This document shows, in pieces, positions 1 to 8,598 of a stretch of DNA of 64,000 bases. Numbering within the stretch: the stretch's first letter is position 1; each line of letters starts with the position of its first letter. Made by a program: the position numbers and the translations under genes. Under the pieces are notes generated by a model, which saw nothing but the letters and a program-made list of their open reading frames with translations, had not been told where the DNA came from and searched no databases. Source of the stretch: Closterium sp. NIES-65. Its lineage: Eukaryota > Streptophyta > Zygnematophyceae > Desmidiales > Closteriaceae. Location: NCBI GenBank assembly GCA_948144175.1, contig CANXME010002127.1, positions 1,612,001-1,676,000 of the forward strand, written 5' to 3'.

Positions 1-12
1 CCATCCCATCCC

Positions 13-262
13 GTCCCATCCCATCCCACCGCAGCGCACCGCATCAGTGGTGACGGCCTCCTTCTACTAGGCAGTCCAGATCTACTGCTCGCCGTCGTTC
101 GTCACAAACACAGATACCTCACGAGATACCCCTCACAGTAGAACACACCACACCACCACACCGCACTGCACCGCACCCCATCCCACCCCTCGGCACCGCA
201 TCGGTGGCAGCGGCCTCCTTCTGCCAGGCGGTCCCGATCTGCTGCTCGCCTTCGTTCTTCTG
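13..262. repeat. Imperfect direct duplication in C-rich DNA
   Basis: The block at about 13-105 recurs at about 165-262 with shared words such as CACCGCATC, GGCCTCCTTCT and CTGCTCGCC. From here to about 660 the plus strand is strongly pyrimidine-rich. Open frames across it encode only Pro/Arg/Ser or Gly/Arg low-complexity protein on either strand, which I read as composition rather than genes. Confidence 0.6.
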
Positions 263-659
263 CTAGTTCCACCACACCTCCTCATCCCCCACCACCTCCA
301 ACGGCACCACCTCCCCCACAAACGCCTCCCCCCGTGCCCACGCGCCCACGCTCTGCAAATCCCCTTTCCCCTCCCCACCTCCCTGCCCTTCCACGGCCAA
401 CTGCATCCCCCCTGCTGCTGCTACGGCACCACCAGCAGCAGCGGCGTCTCTTTCGCGGTCCTCCAGCGCCCACGCGGCTCGCATGCGCGCCCACCCGCTC
501 AGCCCCCTCATTGCCGCGGTCTTGCCTCCCACGCCTCGTCCTCCTCCTCCTTCCAAAACCGCTCGACCCCCCCACTGCGCGCCAAGTCCCCTTCCCCAGA
601 GTCCTCGTCCTCCCTCTCCTCCTCTCCCTCGTCTTTCTCCCCCGCTTCGTCCGCTCCCC

Positions 660-1049
660 TCACACTTCCTCATCCTCCTCCCCCCCGCTCCCCTCTCCGC
701 CATCCCTCATCCTCACAGGCACGTACTCGCGCCCCTCGGTGCGCGCCATGTGCACGCGCACGCACTTCAGCGGGTCCGCCTTGCCCACGAGCAAATTGCG
801 CGCGCGGAGGAAGCGCTCGCCCTCGTTGGGGCGCGAGCAGACAGGGCGGATGTAGATGAAGGGGGAGGGGTACGACTGGTGCGACACGAGGTAGTTTGGA
901 TTTGCGGATTCCTTTATACCCGTTATAAGAAACTCCTCGGCGTCTCTATACTCCACTGCAGCGCGCACTGCCTCTGCCTCCCGCCGATTCTCCTCCGCCG
1001 TCAGCCAACCCCTATCATCGACCTCCCCTGCCCCCATTCCCGCGCTCAT
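660..1049 (-). CDS. Unrecognised coding fragment, probably one exon
   Basis: This minus-strand frame stands out from the low-complexity surroundings because it has balanced amino-acid use. Its core includes NPNYLVSHQSYPSPFIYIRP and LLVGKADPLKCVRVHMARTE, followed by an acidic Gly/Glu tail. A plausible exon runs from 955 down to 717, bounded by an acceptor GCTGCAG and a donor GTGAGG; the acidic tail would then be intron read-through. I do not recognise the family and assign no function. No partner exon is convincing upstream (1050-2184). It may be a host gene truncated by the copia debris that starts at 2185, but this is inference. Confidence 0.45.
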   Translation of the reverse strand: MSAGMGAGEVDDRGWLTAEENRREAEAVRAAVEYRDAEEFLITGIKESANPNYLVSHQSYPSPFIYIRPVCSRPNEGERFLRARNLLVGKADPLKCVRVHMARTEGREYVPVRMRDGGEGSGGEEDEEV

Positions 1050-1317
1050 CTCACCCTCCCCCTCGACCTCCCCCTCCTCCGCCTCCCCCTCCGCGCCTGT
1101 CCCCGCGCGCGGGTCCCACTCCCCGTACCTCGCGTACCCCGCTCACTCGTATCTCCCCTTACCCTCCGCCTCCCCACTCGCTCGCGCATTTCCTACCTGC
1201 CGCCTGCCGCTGCTGCTGCTGCCACCGTCGCCTAAGGTTCGGCAATTGGCGTTCAATAAAACGCGTTGTGAAGAGGGGGCACGCACCAATGGGAGTCTGG
1301 CACAAGGAAATCTCCTG

Positions 1318-1518
1318 CAACACGAGAAGGAAGGGCGGGAAGGAAGGGGGGGAAGGAAGTGCGGGAAGGAAGTGCGGGAAGGAAGGGGGGAAGGAAGGGC
1401 GGGAAGGAAGTGTGGGAAGGAAGGGGGGATGAGTGGTGCCGCTGAGAAGCGGGTCACGCGAAACACGAGAGGAGCAGACTAGAGTGAGCGAGTGAGTGAG
1501 CGAGTGAGTGAGGGAGTG
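1318..1518. repeat. Simple repeats (GGAAGG-type, then GTGAGTGA)
   Basis: From about 1325 to 1432 the sequence is an array of GGAAGG and GGGAAGGAAGTGC variants. From about 1481 to 1518 it is GTGAGTGAGCGAGTGAGTGA. Long open frames on both strands here are by-products of the repeat. Confidence 0.75.
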
Positions 1519-2184
1519 GACAAACCTGACGACCGGTCGTCTCGAGACAGCACAGCCGCACCGCGCGGCCGCACGCAGCCTCGGCCGTCCTCCGTCTTGC
1601 CATTCGCTCGGCGACGGTGCGGCAGCGCGCAGAGGAGGCGTCGCGATCACCTCCATGGCGGCTCGCACTGGCGGCGCGCAGTGGCACGACATGTGTAAGT
1701 ATGATGGGTGGATGCACTAGCAGAAGAAAGTGCGTTGCAGACAGGCGGTTTGTGACTACACGGCTGCACGATGATCAGTGCGGTTCACCGCGGAGAGGAC
1801 GAGGGAAACCGCGAATGCGCTTCGCGGTAGTGCGTCACACGCGTGCACCTCTGATGGCACTTCAGGAGTTCTAGGGCTGAATTGATTGGCTGGTTCGGGT
1901 GCTCTCGCTATGGGATAATGAGTTAAGGTATTGCATCATAATAATGTGAAAGGAAGATAAAAATGAGCATTCTTGTTATGAATGAACTTGCAGAGTGCGC
2001 AGTAAAACGAATAGCGAGAATGGTTCAATACTGAATGACGATACAATGAGAATGGCATGAATAAATACGGGAAAGGCTAGCTAGGCGAGGGGTTTGGGAT
2101 GGGATGGCTCGGTGATGGTTGCGATCAGAGCCTCAGATTCACTTTTAGGGTCGTCGACCCATCGGGGTACCCCTGTGCAAAAAC
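1519..2184. other. No supported gene
   Basis: Unique-looking sequence. A short ATG frame at 1655 runs into GTAAGT at 1695 and could be a tiny first exon, but nothing confirms it. The 1860-2180 part is AT-richer and has no coding signal that I can see. Confidence 0.4.
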
Positions 2185-2295
2185 TAATGAGAAACGAGAA
2201 TGATTGAAATATGAAAGAGTTGGGTACAAGTTCTAACCCTAATTGGGATACCCCACTACAGCCTACACAAATTTATAAGCTATAATATTCTTACA
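2185..2295 (-). repeat. LTR of a copia relic (111 bp)
   Basis: Read on the minus strand it starts TGTAAGAATATTATAG and ends CGTTTCTCATTA. It carries the core TAGGCTGTAGTGGGG shared with several LTRs in this window and is clearly related to the solo LTR at 5747-5873. It lies just downstream, in minus orientation, of the copia pol fragment, so it is the 3' LTR of that relic. A polypurine-like tract (CCTATGGG) precedes it. Confidence 0.75.
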
Positions 2296-3160
2296 CAAAC
2301 CCATAGGCAAAGTGGGGGAGAACAAGGGGTCACAAGACCAGTCAAGCAAAGCAAACCAAGCTCAGGGTGGATCACAAAGTAACCACACAGTCCGAGCACA
2401 AGAGTAAGGCCACAAGGCCAGTTCACATGCAAGATCATATATATAAAGGTAAACAAGCAAGTGCAGATATAGAAAGAGTACAGTACAAACAAGATCAAGA
2501 AGTGAGCAAGTGAGGCCAGGTAGGCACAAGACCTAGCAAAGTACAGAAGCACTGATGATCACAAGGCAGAAGGGCCTTGGTGAAGATATCAGCAGTGTTG
2601 GCCTCATAGGCCACGTAGGTGAGATGGAGCTGACCACGCTGCTGCAGCTCACGAGCCAGGAAGTAGTGGAGAGCAATGTGCTTCGTTCTGTGCTCCAGTC
2701 TGTGCTCCCGACACAAGGCCAGCATGGCCTTGTTGTCTACGTACAGAACTGGAGGAGAACAAGGCTGCTCTCCTAGGTCAGTCAGCAGGTAGGTGAGCCA
2801 ACGTAGCTCCGTGCAGCCATGGCTCCTGCGTAGATCTCAGCCTCACAGCTGGAGCCGAGAACAGAAGACTAGCGGGTAGACCGCCGCGAAATAGAGCCGG
2901 AGCCAAGGCTGAAGGTGTAACCCTGTGACGATCGCTGCAGAGCCTGGTCGTCAGCCCAAAAAGCGTCAGTGTGACCTGCGAGGACCACTTGACGTCGCCC
3001 TCCAAGCACTAGCCCCATGCCCGGCGTACTGCACACGTAGCGCAACACCCCCTTCGCTGCAGCCATGTGCTCTGGTCGGTGTCTCCCAGGAGCAACATAG
3101 CGTGCCAAGATGCTAAGAGGGTATGCAAGGTCAGGTTGTGTGCAGGTCATCAGGTACATG
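2296..3160 (-). pseudogene. Copia pol 3' fragment (RT end plus RNase H)
   Basis: Two minus-strand frames carry the end of a copia polyprotein. At 2869-3159 is MYLMTCTQPDLAYPLSILAR, the segment linking RT to RNase H, followed by a degraded RNase H start (GHTDAFWADDQ). At 2495-2725 is the RNase H tail with REHRLEHRTKHIAL and EANTADIFTKAL. The same blocks appear in the full element near 39.5-40.1 kb, so this is a 5'-truncated relative. It begins abruptly at 3160, where an LTR-like remnant abuts it. Frame breaks between the blocks make it non-functional. About 200 bp of 3' untranslated sequence separates it from the LTR. Confidence 0.85.
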
Positions 3161-3261
3161 AACTAGCACAAGGTTGGGTCAAGTAGGAAACCCTAAGAAA
3201 CTGTACCCCATAGTGTCTACCCCACTATAGCCTAGACAAGCTATGTGATATAAGTTTGACA
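3161..3261 (-). repeat. Divergent LTR remnant
   Basis: On the minus strand it begins TGTCAAACTTATATCAC and includes TAGGCTATAGTGGGGTAG, a variant of the LTR core seen at 2185, 5747, 33193 and 56345. It joins the truncated pol fragment directly, so it marks either a large internal deletion of one element or a junction of two related ones. Confidence 0.55.
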
Positions 3262-3468
3262 GAATCGTGAACTTCCTAAATAACGAGTTCAAGCAGTAAT
3301 CAAGAATCGGGAACCCAAATCTGGCCAGTTCCGGCATTTAGGTAATAATTCCCCTTCTGCGTCGTTGCCTGCTAGTGATTCCTAGTTGTGAAGAACGGGT
3401 CCGTAGTGTAGCCGTGGGTGGATAGTCCCGTAAGTAGCAGTAGATTGAAGTGTCGGGAAGGTAAGGGA
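3262..3468. other. No feature recognised
   Basis: Short spacer between the LTR remnant and the TRIM array. It has no coding signal. Confidence 0.4.
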
Positions 3469-4024
3469 TGTCAGAATCCCAACCACTAGACCATTGGGAT
3501 AAAATGGCTTGTTTGTATAGTGGGTTTGTGCGCCCATAACCCCCCAGTCGAACGCGCCTATAACCCCCCTTAGGATCAATCGGGCATCCACAGTGTAGAT
3601 CTACTGACACCCCCCCCCCCCCCCCCCCCCCCCCCCCCACACACCGGGAGGCCCAGGACTGAGTACAGCGGCAACGCCCTACATGTGCATACACCGGGAT
3701 TCGAACTCGAGACCACTCTGATACTATGTCAGAATCCCAACCATTAGACCATTGGGATAAAAGAGCTTGTCTGTGTAGCGGGTAAGTGCGTCCATAACCC
3801 CCCAGGCTAATGTGCGTGTAACCCTTCCCTAGGATCTATTGGGGATCTTCAGTGGACCTCTGACACCCCTCCGCACTGGGATGCCCTAGGTGCACACACT
3901 GGGATTTGAACCCAAGACTTTTTCTTTGATACCATGTCAGAATTCCAACCACTAGACCGTTGGGATAAAAGGGCTTGTTCGTGTAGCAGGTTTGTGCGCC
4001 CACAATCCCCTAGGCGAACGCGCC
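3469..4024 (-). mobile_element. TRIM/SMART-type array: three short LTRs, two interiors
   Basis: Three copies of a 139-141 bp LTR lie in minus orientation: 3469-3609, 3727-3865 and 3935-4024 (the last truncated). Each complete copy is bounded by TGTCAG and CTGACA type inverted ends. The interior at 3866-3934 is only 69 bp. On the minus strand it starts TGGTATCA (primer-binding type), holds GGGTTCAAATCCC and ends in a purine tract. The interior at 3610-3726 is longer because of an approximately 30-bp C run. The unit matches the complete element at 41061-41408. LTR-interior-LTR-interior-LTR arrays arise by recombination between copies. No coding capacity is present. Confidence 0.8.
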
Positions 4025-4086
4025 AGGGGAAACGAGAAAAATCTTCAACTCGTGAAAAGCTGCCTTAACTTACTTTTTTTACCAGG

Positions 4087-5218
4087 CTGTGAGCGTGCTC
4101 CAGGGCGGTTCTTCCATGTGCAAGGGAATGGGGGGAGTGAGAAAGCATCTGCCAAGGAGGGAACAAAGCCTAATCCTCCCAACACTTGGATTCTGGACTC
4201 TGGAGTGGCGTTTCACATGAACCCAAGGCGGACCTGCTGGACGAGATAAGGTGAACGAGCACCCCTGAAATGAATTTAAGATGCAGTTACAAGATGAAGG
4301 TGATGGGAGTCGGCAAGGCAGCCTTCAAGGGAGCTGACGGAAAGCCGATTACCTTAGAAGACGTGCTCTTGGTGCCGGAGCTGAAGGGGAATTTGATTTC
4401 CTTGCGGAAGATGGGACTTGCAGGGGTGTGCAATGGAGCGAAAACCTTCGAAGGGCGCCTTGGCGACCGTGTGTTGTGGGACTTGCACGAGAACAAGGAC
4501 CTGCATGATGAGCTATGGCATGTGCCCGTGGTGTCGTGGAAGGAAGAGGTACCTAAGATGAGGAATAGACTTTGTAACTGCAAGGGGGAGTGCGCTGCAG
4601 TGGCTGCTGAAACAATTAAGGAGTTGAAAGTGACAGTGGAGATGCTAGTGCAGCAGCTGAAGCAGGTGAATGTTCAACTTGCAGTGGCTGAAGAGCGAAA
4701 TGCAGCTAGTGGTGATGAGAAGAATGATGCTGGAACCTGAGGGAGTGAAAGCAAGGCTGCTACTGTAAACAAGGAGAAGGAAGTGCACAAGGGTGAGACT
4801 TGTAAGCAGCAAAAGCCAAAAGTCATGGTGCAGCCAAAGGGTGAAGCTGCTAAGGAGAAGGCGTTACTGCTGAATGTGACAAGCACTAAAGGAGATGAAA
4901 AGAAGCTTATTGGAGAACTTAAGGTGGACTTGGGCTTCAACGAAGCTGAAACTATTGCAAGTGATAGCAGCAATGCTTTGGTGAAGCTGCAAAATTTAGC
5001 AGCAGATAATGCGAAAGCTGAATTTGTGGGGGAACAAATAAGTGCCTTCTCTAACATTGGTGTTGAGATCAACCATGCAATGGAGCTGATGACACTGAGA
5101 ATCTGGTGTTAGACATAAAGGGGGAGCTGTTTGACAAGGATGTGAAGTCTCCTATGCCAATGGTTGAAGTGGTGAAAGGAGTTGTCGAGTCCGTGAGTGA
5201 CGGAGGTGGGTGCGAATA
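4087..5218 (+). pseudogene. Copia protease remnant joined to a Lys/Glu-rich coiled-coil-like region
   Basis: At about 4186 the frame reads TWILDSGVAFHMNPRR, the aspartic-protease motif (D-S-G) of copia polyproteins. After a frame change near 4230 it continues with VMGVGKAAFKGADGKPI, DVLLVPELKGNLISLRKMG and LWDLHENKDLHDELWHV, the usual protease to pre-integrase segment. Instead of an integrase, the same frame (4270-5112, one TGA at 4738) runs into about 200 residues rich in Lys, Glu and Val (for example IKELKVTVEMLVQQLKQVNV). A further frame change near 5085 carries it to 5218. The second half is not a copia domain I know. It may be another ORF captured by or joined to the relic. Confidence 0.6.
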
Positions 5219-5379
5219 GCTGTCAGGTTGTGAAAGAGTTTGTTGAGTGCAGTACATGGTTTTGAACGACAACCTACCACCTATTCATTGTTGTTGAGTG
5301 AAAGTGAGGTGTTTTGTTTGAAGGTTTTTTTTTTGGTGTAAGAAGCGCATTATTATGCTTTACGTTTGTGCATTTACAG

Positions 5380-5665
5380 CTTGTGAATCACCTCGACGGT
5401 TCATGAGTTAACTGCGTTTCCGTAAAAGGTTGTATTCCTGAGTGTTCGTGAAACTGCGTGAGTGACTGCAAGACTTCATGTGCGTTTGTGTTGTTTCGCG
5501 AATTGTCATGACTGTGCGTTGATTTTATGTTCACGAATTCCTATGTTTGTGAAAGCTCGTGAAGTCTGTACATTGTTCATGCATGTTTGTGAGCGTTCAT
5601 GTTTGTTTCTATTTTTCTGTTTTTGTTTGTTCGTGAAGAGTCGCGAGTGTTCGCGAGATAAGTTC
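5380..5665 (+). repeat. Dispersed TTCGTGA / GTTCGTGA motif cluster
   Basis: The heptamer TTCGTGA and variants (TTTGTGA, CTCGTGA, TTCGCGA) recur at irregular spacing through about 290 bp. The region otherwise has no gene; the frames crossing it are Cys/Phe-rich and unconvincing. Confidence 0.45.
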
Positions 5666-5746
5666 GTGCTGGTCAATGTCAAGGGTGCGAGAATCTTGAC
5701 CGCGCGTGTGGGCTTTCAGGGCCCGAGCGTGTGGCTCGGAACTGTT

Positions 5747-5873
5747 TGTCAGAACATTATAGTTTATACATTTGTGTAGGCTGTAGTGGGGTAGCCCATA
5801 AGAGGTACAACCCAATTAGGCTTAGTACTTGTACCCAACTCTTTCATAGCTCAATCATTCTCGTTTCTCGTCA
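5747..5873 (+). mobile_element. Solo LTR with 5-bp target duplication
   Basis: A 127-bp LTR starting TGTCAGAACATTATAG and ending TTTCTCGTCA is flanked by identical CTGTT at 5742-5746 and 5874-5878. No internal region is attached, so this is the product of LTR-LTR recombination. It has the TAGGCTGTAGTGGGG core and is a relative of the LTR at 2185-2295. Confidence 0.85.
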
Positions 5874-5878
5874 CTGTT

Positions 5879-6453
5879 GCGAGCATGTGTGTCGCGTAAT
5901 TAACACACAGCTGAAGGTGTATTACACAGCAGCTATTGTGAGGGTGTTTTATATTTCATTTTGACAATTTGTTTCGTTTGTGTGTTTGGAGTGTTTTCGT
6001 TTTTGTACTTTACAGAGCCGAGTGGGTGGGGAAATGTCGAGGGAGTTGGTGGAGGCGCTAGCATGGCAAAGGAATTTGATTCCTTGCCAGCCAGCCTGGA
6101 TGGCGGTGCATGGCCAGTGGGGTGGGCGAGCAACCAGCTAGCACCTAGGTGCCTCCGCGACCAGCTGAGCTGGCTCGCGATCAGGCGCTAGGGCCAGTAG
6201 GAGTACTCTGCTCTAGGCAGGCAGGGAGGAGGATGAATACCAAGGACCTGCTTGGACTCGTTGCTTTTTGCCTGTTTGTTTCTCGTAATGCTACAATTCG
6301 TTTCCCTAACCAAGGAATCAAGTAGCTAGGAGAAGCATAGGCAATTCGGAAGGCCCTTACTAGGGAGTTCACAGCTGATTGCAAACAGGCAAAAAGGAGG
6401 CTGGTTTGAGCTTGAAAAGCTCCATAGTGTGCTACGGCTAACTGCCGTGAGGG
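5879..6453. other. Probable 5' leader of the gypsy element, no gene
   Basis: No coding signal and no clear LTR. It probably includes the upstream end of the gypsy element whose frame starts near 6454, but I could not define its 5' LTR or primer-binding site. Confidence 0.35.
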
Positions 6454-7761
6454 ATGAACGGTGAGCAGTTCGATCTGCACTCTCATCAACTAAGATCGGG
6501 ACAAAGCTACCCCACCAGGGTGATGGAGGGACGGGATCCACCACCAGTAAGGCAGTATAGGGTCGGCGAAGGTGATCCGAATGCTGCTGGCGGCAAGGAG
6601 GCCGATTCGCCGAAGGACAGTGACAGAGATCGGGAAAAAACAGCAAGCACGGCCTGCAACACGCCAGAGGGAGTGAGCGGTGCAAAACCAGGCGAAGGTT
6701 CGCGAGGAGTGATAGCTTCTCCCACAGCGGAATCAGCGCACGAGCAGGTTTGGATGCGCTCACGAGGAGGGAACTAAAGCCGCCAGCAGGAGTTTAACCG
6801 AGCAGCGCTGGCTGAAGATGATGAATTTGGACCTGGAGGGAACTGAGGAAGAGGGGCTGCAAGTTGGGGGTCAGGGAGAAGCATGAATCCGCTGATACCA
6901 AAGATCGAGGTACCAGATCGCTTCTCAGGAAATCCGGGAGAAGAACCATCGCTAAAAAATTACCTCATGGTGGTGGAGGATCTGAGGTACTGTTGGGATC
7001 AGGAGGGACTGGGCCTTATAGAGTTCTTCAGAGGGCTCGGCAAGACGCTTAAGGGAGAAGCCCAGACACACTATCGCGTGGAGAGGCAGGGATTGCTTCT
7101 GCAGTGCGGGCGGGGGGACTTCCCAGCAGTAGAAATCACGGATCGCTTTCTAGAAATGCTGCAGGAGCAGTTCCCGGGACACTCGGCAGAGCGGATGCTG
7201 GAATTCCAGGAGTTCAAGCGCGGGCGAGGGGAGTCCTTGTTCGCCTACTACAACCATCTGGTGGAACTCGCCAAGGATATGAGCTGCCCAGAGGAGAGGA
7301 CACTGGTGACGAAGTTCCTGGGGGGATTGGAGGAGGAGCTAGTGCACGAGATGAAGCCGAGGCTGTACTCCTTGGGGATGAAGGCAAAGCTTCGGCAAGT
7401 GTACCTGGTGGCCAAGGAAGTGGAAGAGGGTCGTCGCTTCTTTGACAGACTGAGGAGCTCCACCCGTAGTACTGAGAGAAGGTGTCCTGCTTGGGCTGCA
7501 GGAGAGGGTTGGAGGATGGAAGAGGAGAGGCATGAGTGGTTAGGTGACAATCGCAGGTGTCATAAGTGTGGGGAGAAGGGTCATATTCGAAAAGATTGTG
7601 CAGCAGGCGTGATCTGCGACACATGCGGGGTGAATGGGCACTTTCGGCGTGTCTGTCCCAAAGCTCCAACCTGTTCAACATGCGGCAAGAAGGGGTATGC
7701 AGAGGAAAGGTGTTACAGTTGGAGGGTCAGGGGGAAAGGGAAAAGCGCACGGGAAGTGTAG
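6454..7761 (+). pseudogene. Gypsy gag with three zinc knuckles
   Basis: The N-terminal part (6454-6774) is a polar linker containing DLHSHQLRSG. After stops at 6775 (TAA) and 6844 (TGA) the conserved capsid-like region starts at the ATG at 6883 (PLIPKIEVPDRFSG). It includes MLEFQEFKRGRGESLFAYYN and KFLGGLEEELVHEMKP, typical of retrotransposon gag. Three Cys-rich knuckles follow near 7558-7710: CHKCGEKGHIRKDC, CDTCGVNGHFRRVC and CSTCGKKGYAEERC. The third has Tyr in place of the zinc-binding His. The frame stops at TAG 7759 but resumes in phase, so gag was probably the N-terminus of a single polyprotein. Confidence 0.85.
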
Positions 7762-7794
7762 TTGGAAATGGAAGTGGCAAAGTTGAAGGCATAG

Positions 7795-8598
7795 ATGAGC
7801 AAGATGGAGGTGAGCGAAGATCCTGAGAAGGCGCTGTTGGCATGGGGAGAAGGAGAGTGGGATTCAGTAGATGAGGAGCCACCGGAGCACTCAATGGTGG
7901 CCATGGCGCCTAGATCACGAGAGGACCTAGGACTGAGGAGTGGAGGGAAGGACGGCAGAGTGGAACTCAAGACCTATGCACGGAGGCCGAGAGGAGTGCA
8001 GCAGGGAGCTAGAGAGAAGCGGAGCGCTCGCCGCCGCCTGGAGGAGAGGCTGGTGGTAGAGGCGGGCGCAATGGCAGTGAAGGGGGTGAAAGTGGAGCAC
8101 GCGGTGGCAGATACCGGCGTGCAGAGTGTGCTGATCGGCAAGCGGTTGGGAGAAAAGCTCAAGGCACGAGGAGACCTGGAGACAGTGGAGAAGGGCATGT
8201 TGATCATGACGGCAGAGGGAGGCGCGCCGAAATGGATGCCCAGCACGAAGGAGCCGATCGAGACAGCATTGCAGCCAGGGGAGAAGACACAAACACGCAT
8301 CACAGTGCAGTGTGGAATAACAGAGTCAGATTATTACTATGTGCTGCTCGGCATGGATATACTGTAAAAGATCGGCACAACGATATGCACCTGGGAAGAA
8401 AAACTGCTGTACTACACCAAGTACTAGGAAGAGGAGAGTCCTCAGGGAGAGCTACCGGTGAAATTCGTCAGGACAGAGCCACGGAGGGCCTGGAGGGCGG
8501 GAGGCGTGAAGGAATAGGAAGGGACCAGAGAGGGGACAAGGGTACAGTAGGGTGAGAGGAAGAGCAGCGCAAGCCTGCCAGACTACAGCATATGTCTG
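7795..8598 (+). pseudogene. Gypsy protease region and linker
   Basis: The frame 7795-8367 is in phase with gag and with the downstream RT. Around 8098-8115 it reads EHAVADTGVQSVLIG, which I take as the protease active site with A-D-T-G retained. It ends YYYVLLGMDIL, a typical end of retropepsin domains, just before TAA at 8365. The linker to 8598 remains in frame but has three TAG codons (8425, 8515, 8548). Function would need all of these to be sense or read through, so I call this copy broken. Confidence 0.7.

Noticed and set aside
334..1235. Long plus-strand open frames rich in Pro, Leu, Ser
   Set aside because: They follow from pyrimidine-rich composition; equivalent low-complexity frames exist on the other strand and no domain is visible.
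1655..1694. Possible tiny first exon (ATG...GTAAGT)
   Set aside because: Only 13 codons, no second exon or promoter evidence.
6454..8598. TAG as a sense codon (recoding) to explain in-frame stops
   Set aside because: TAG ends the mosaic host gene, TAA and TGA also interrupt the same element, and other decayed elements show ordinary frameshifts, so mutation is simpler.
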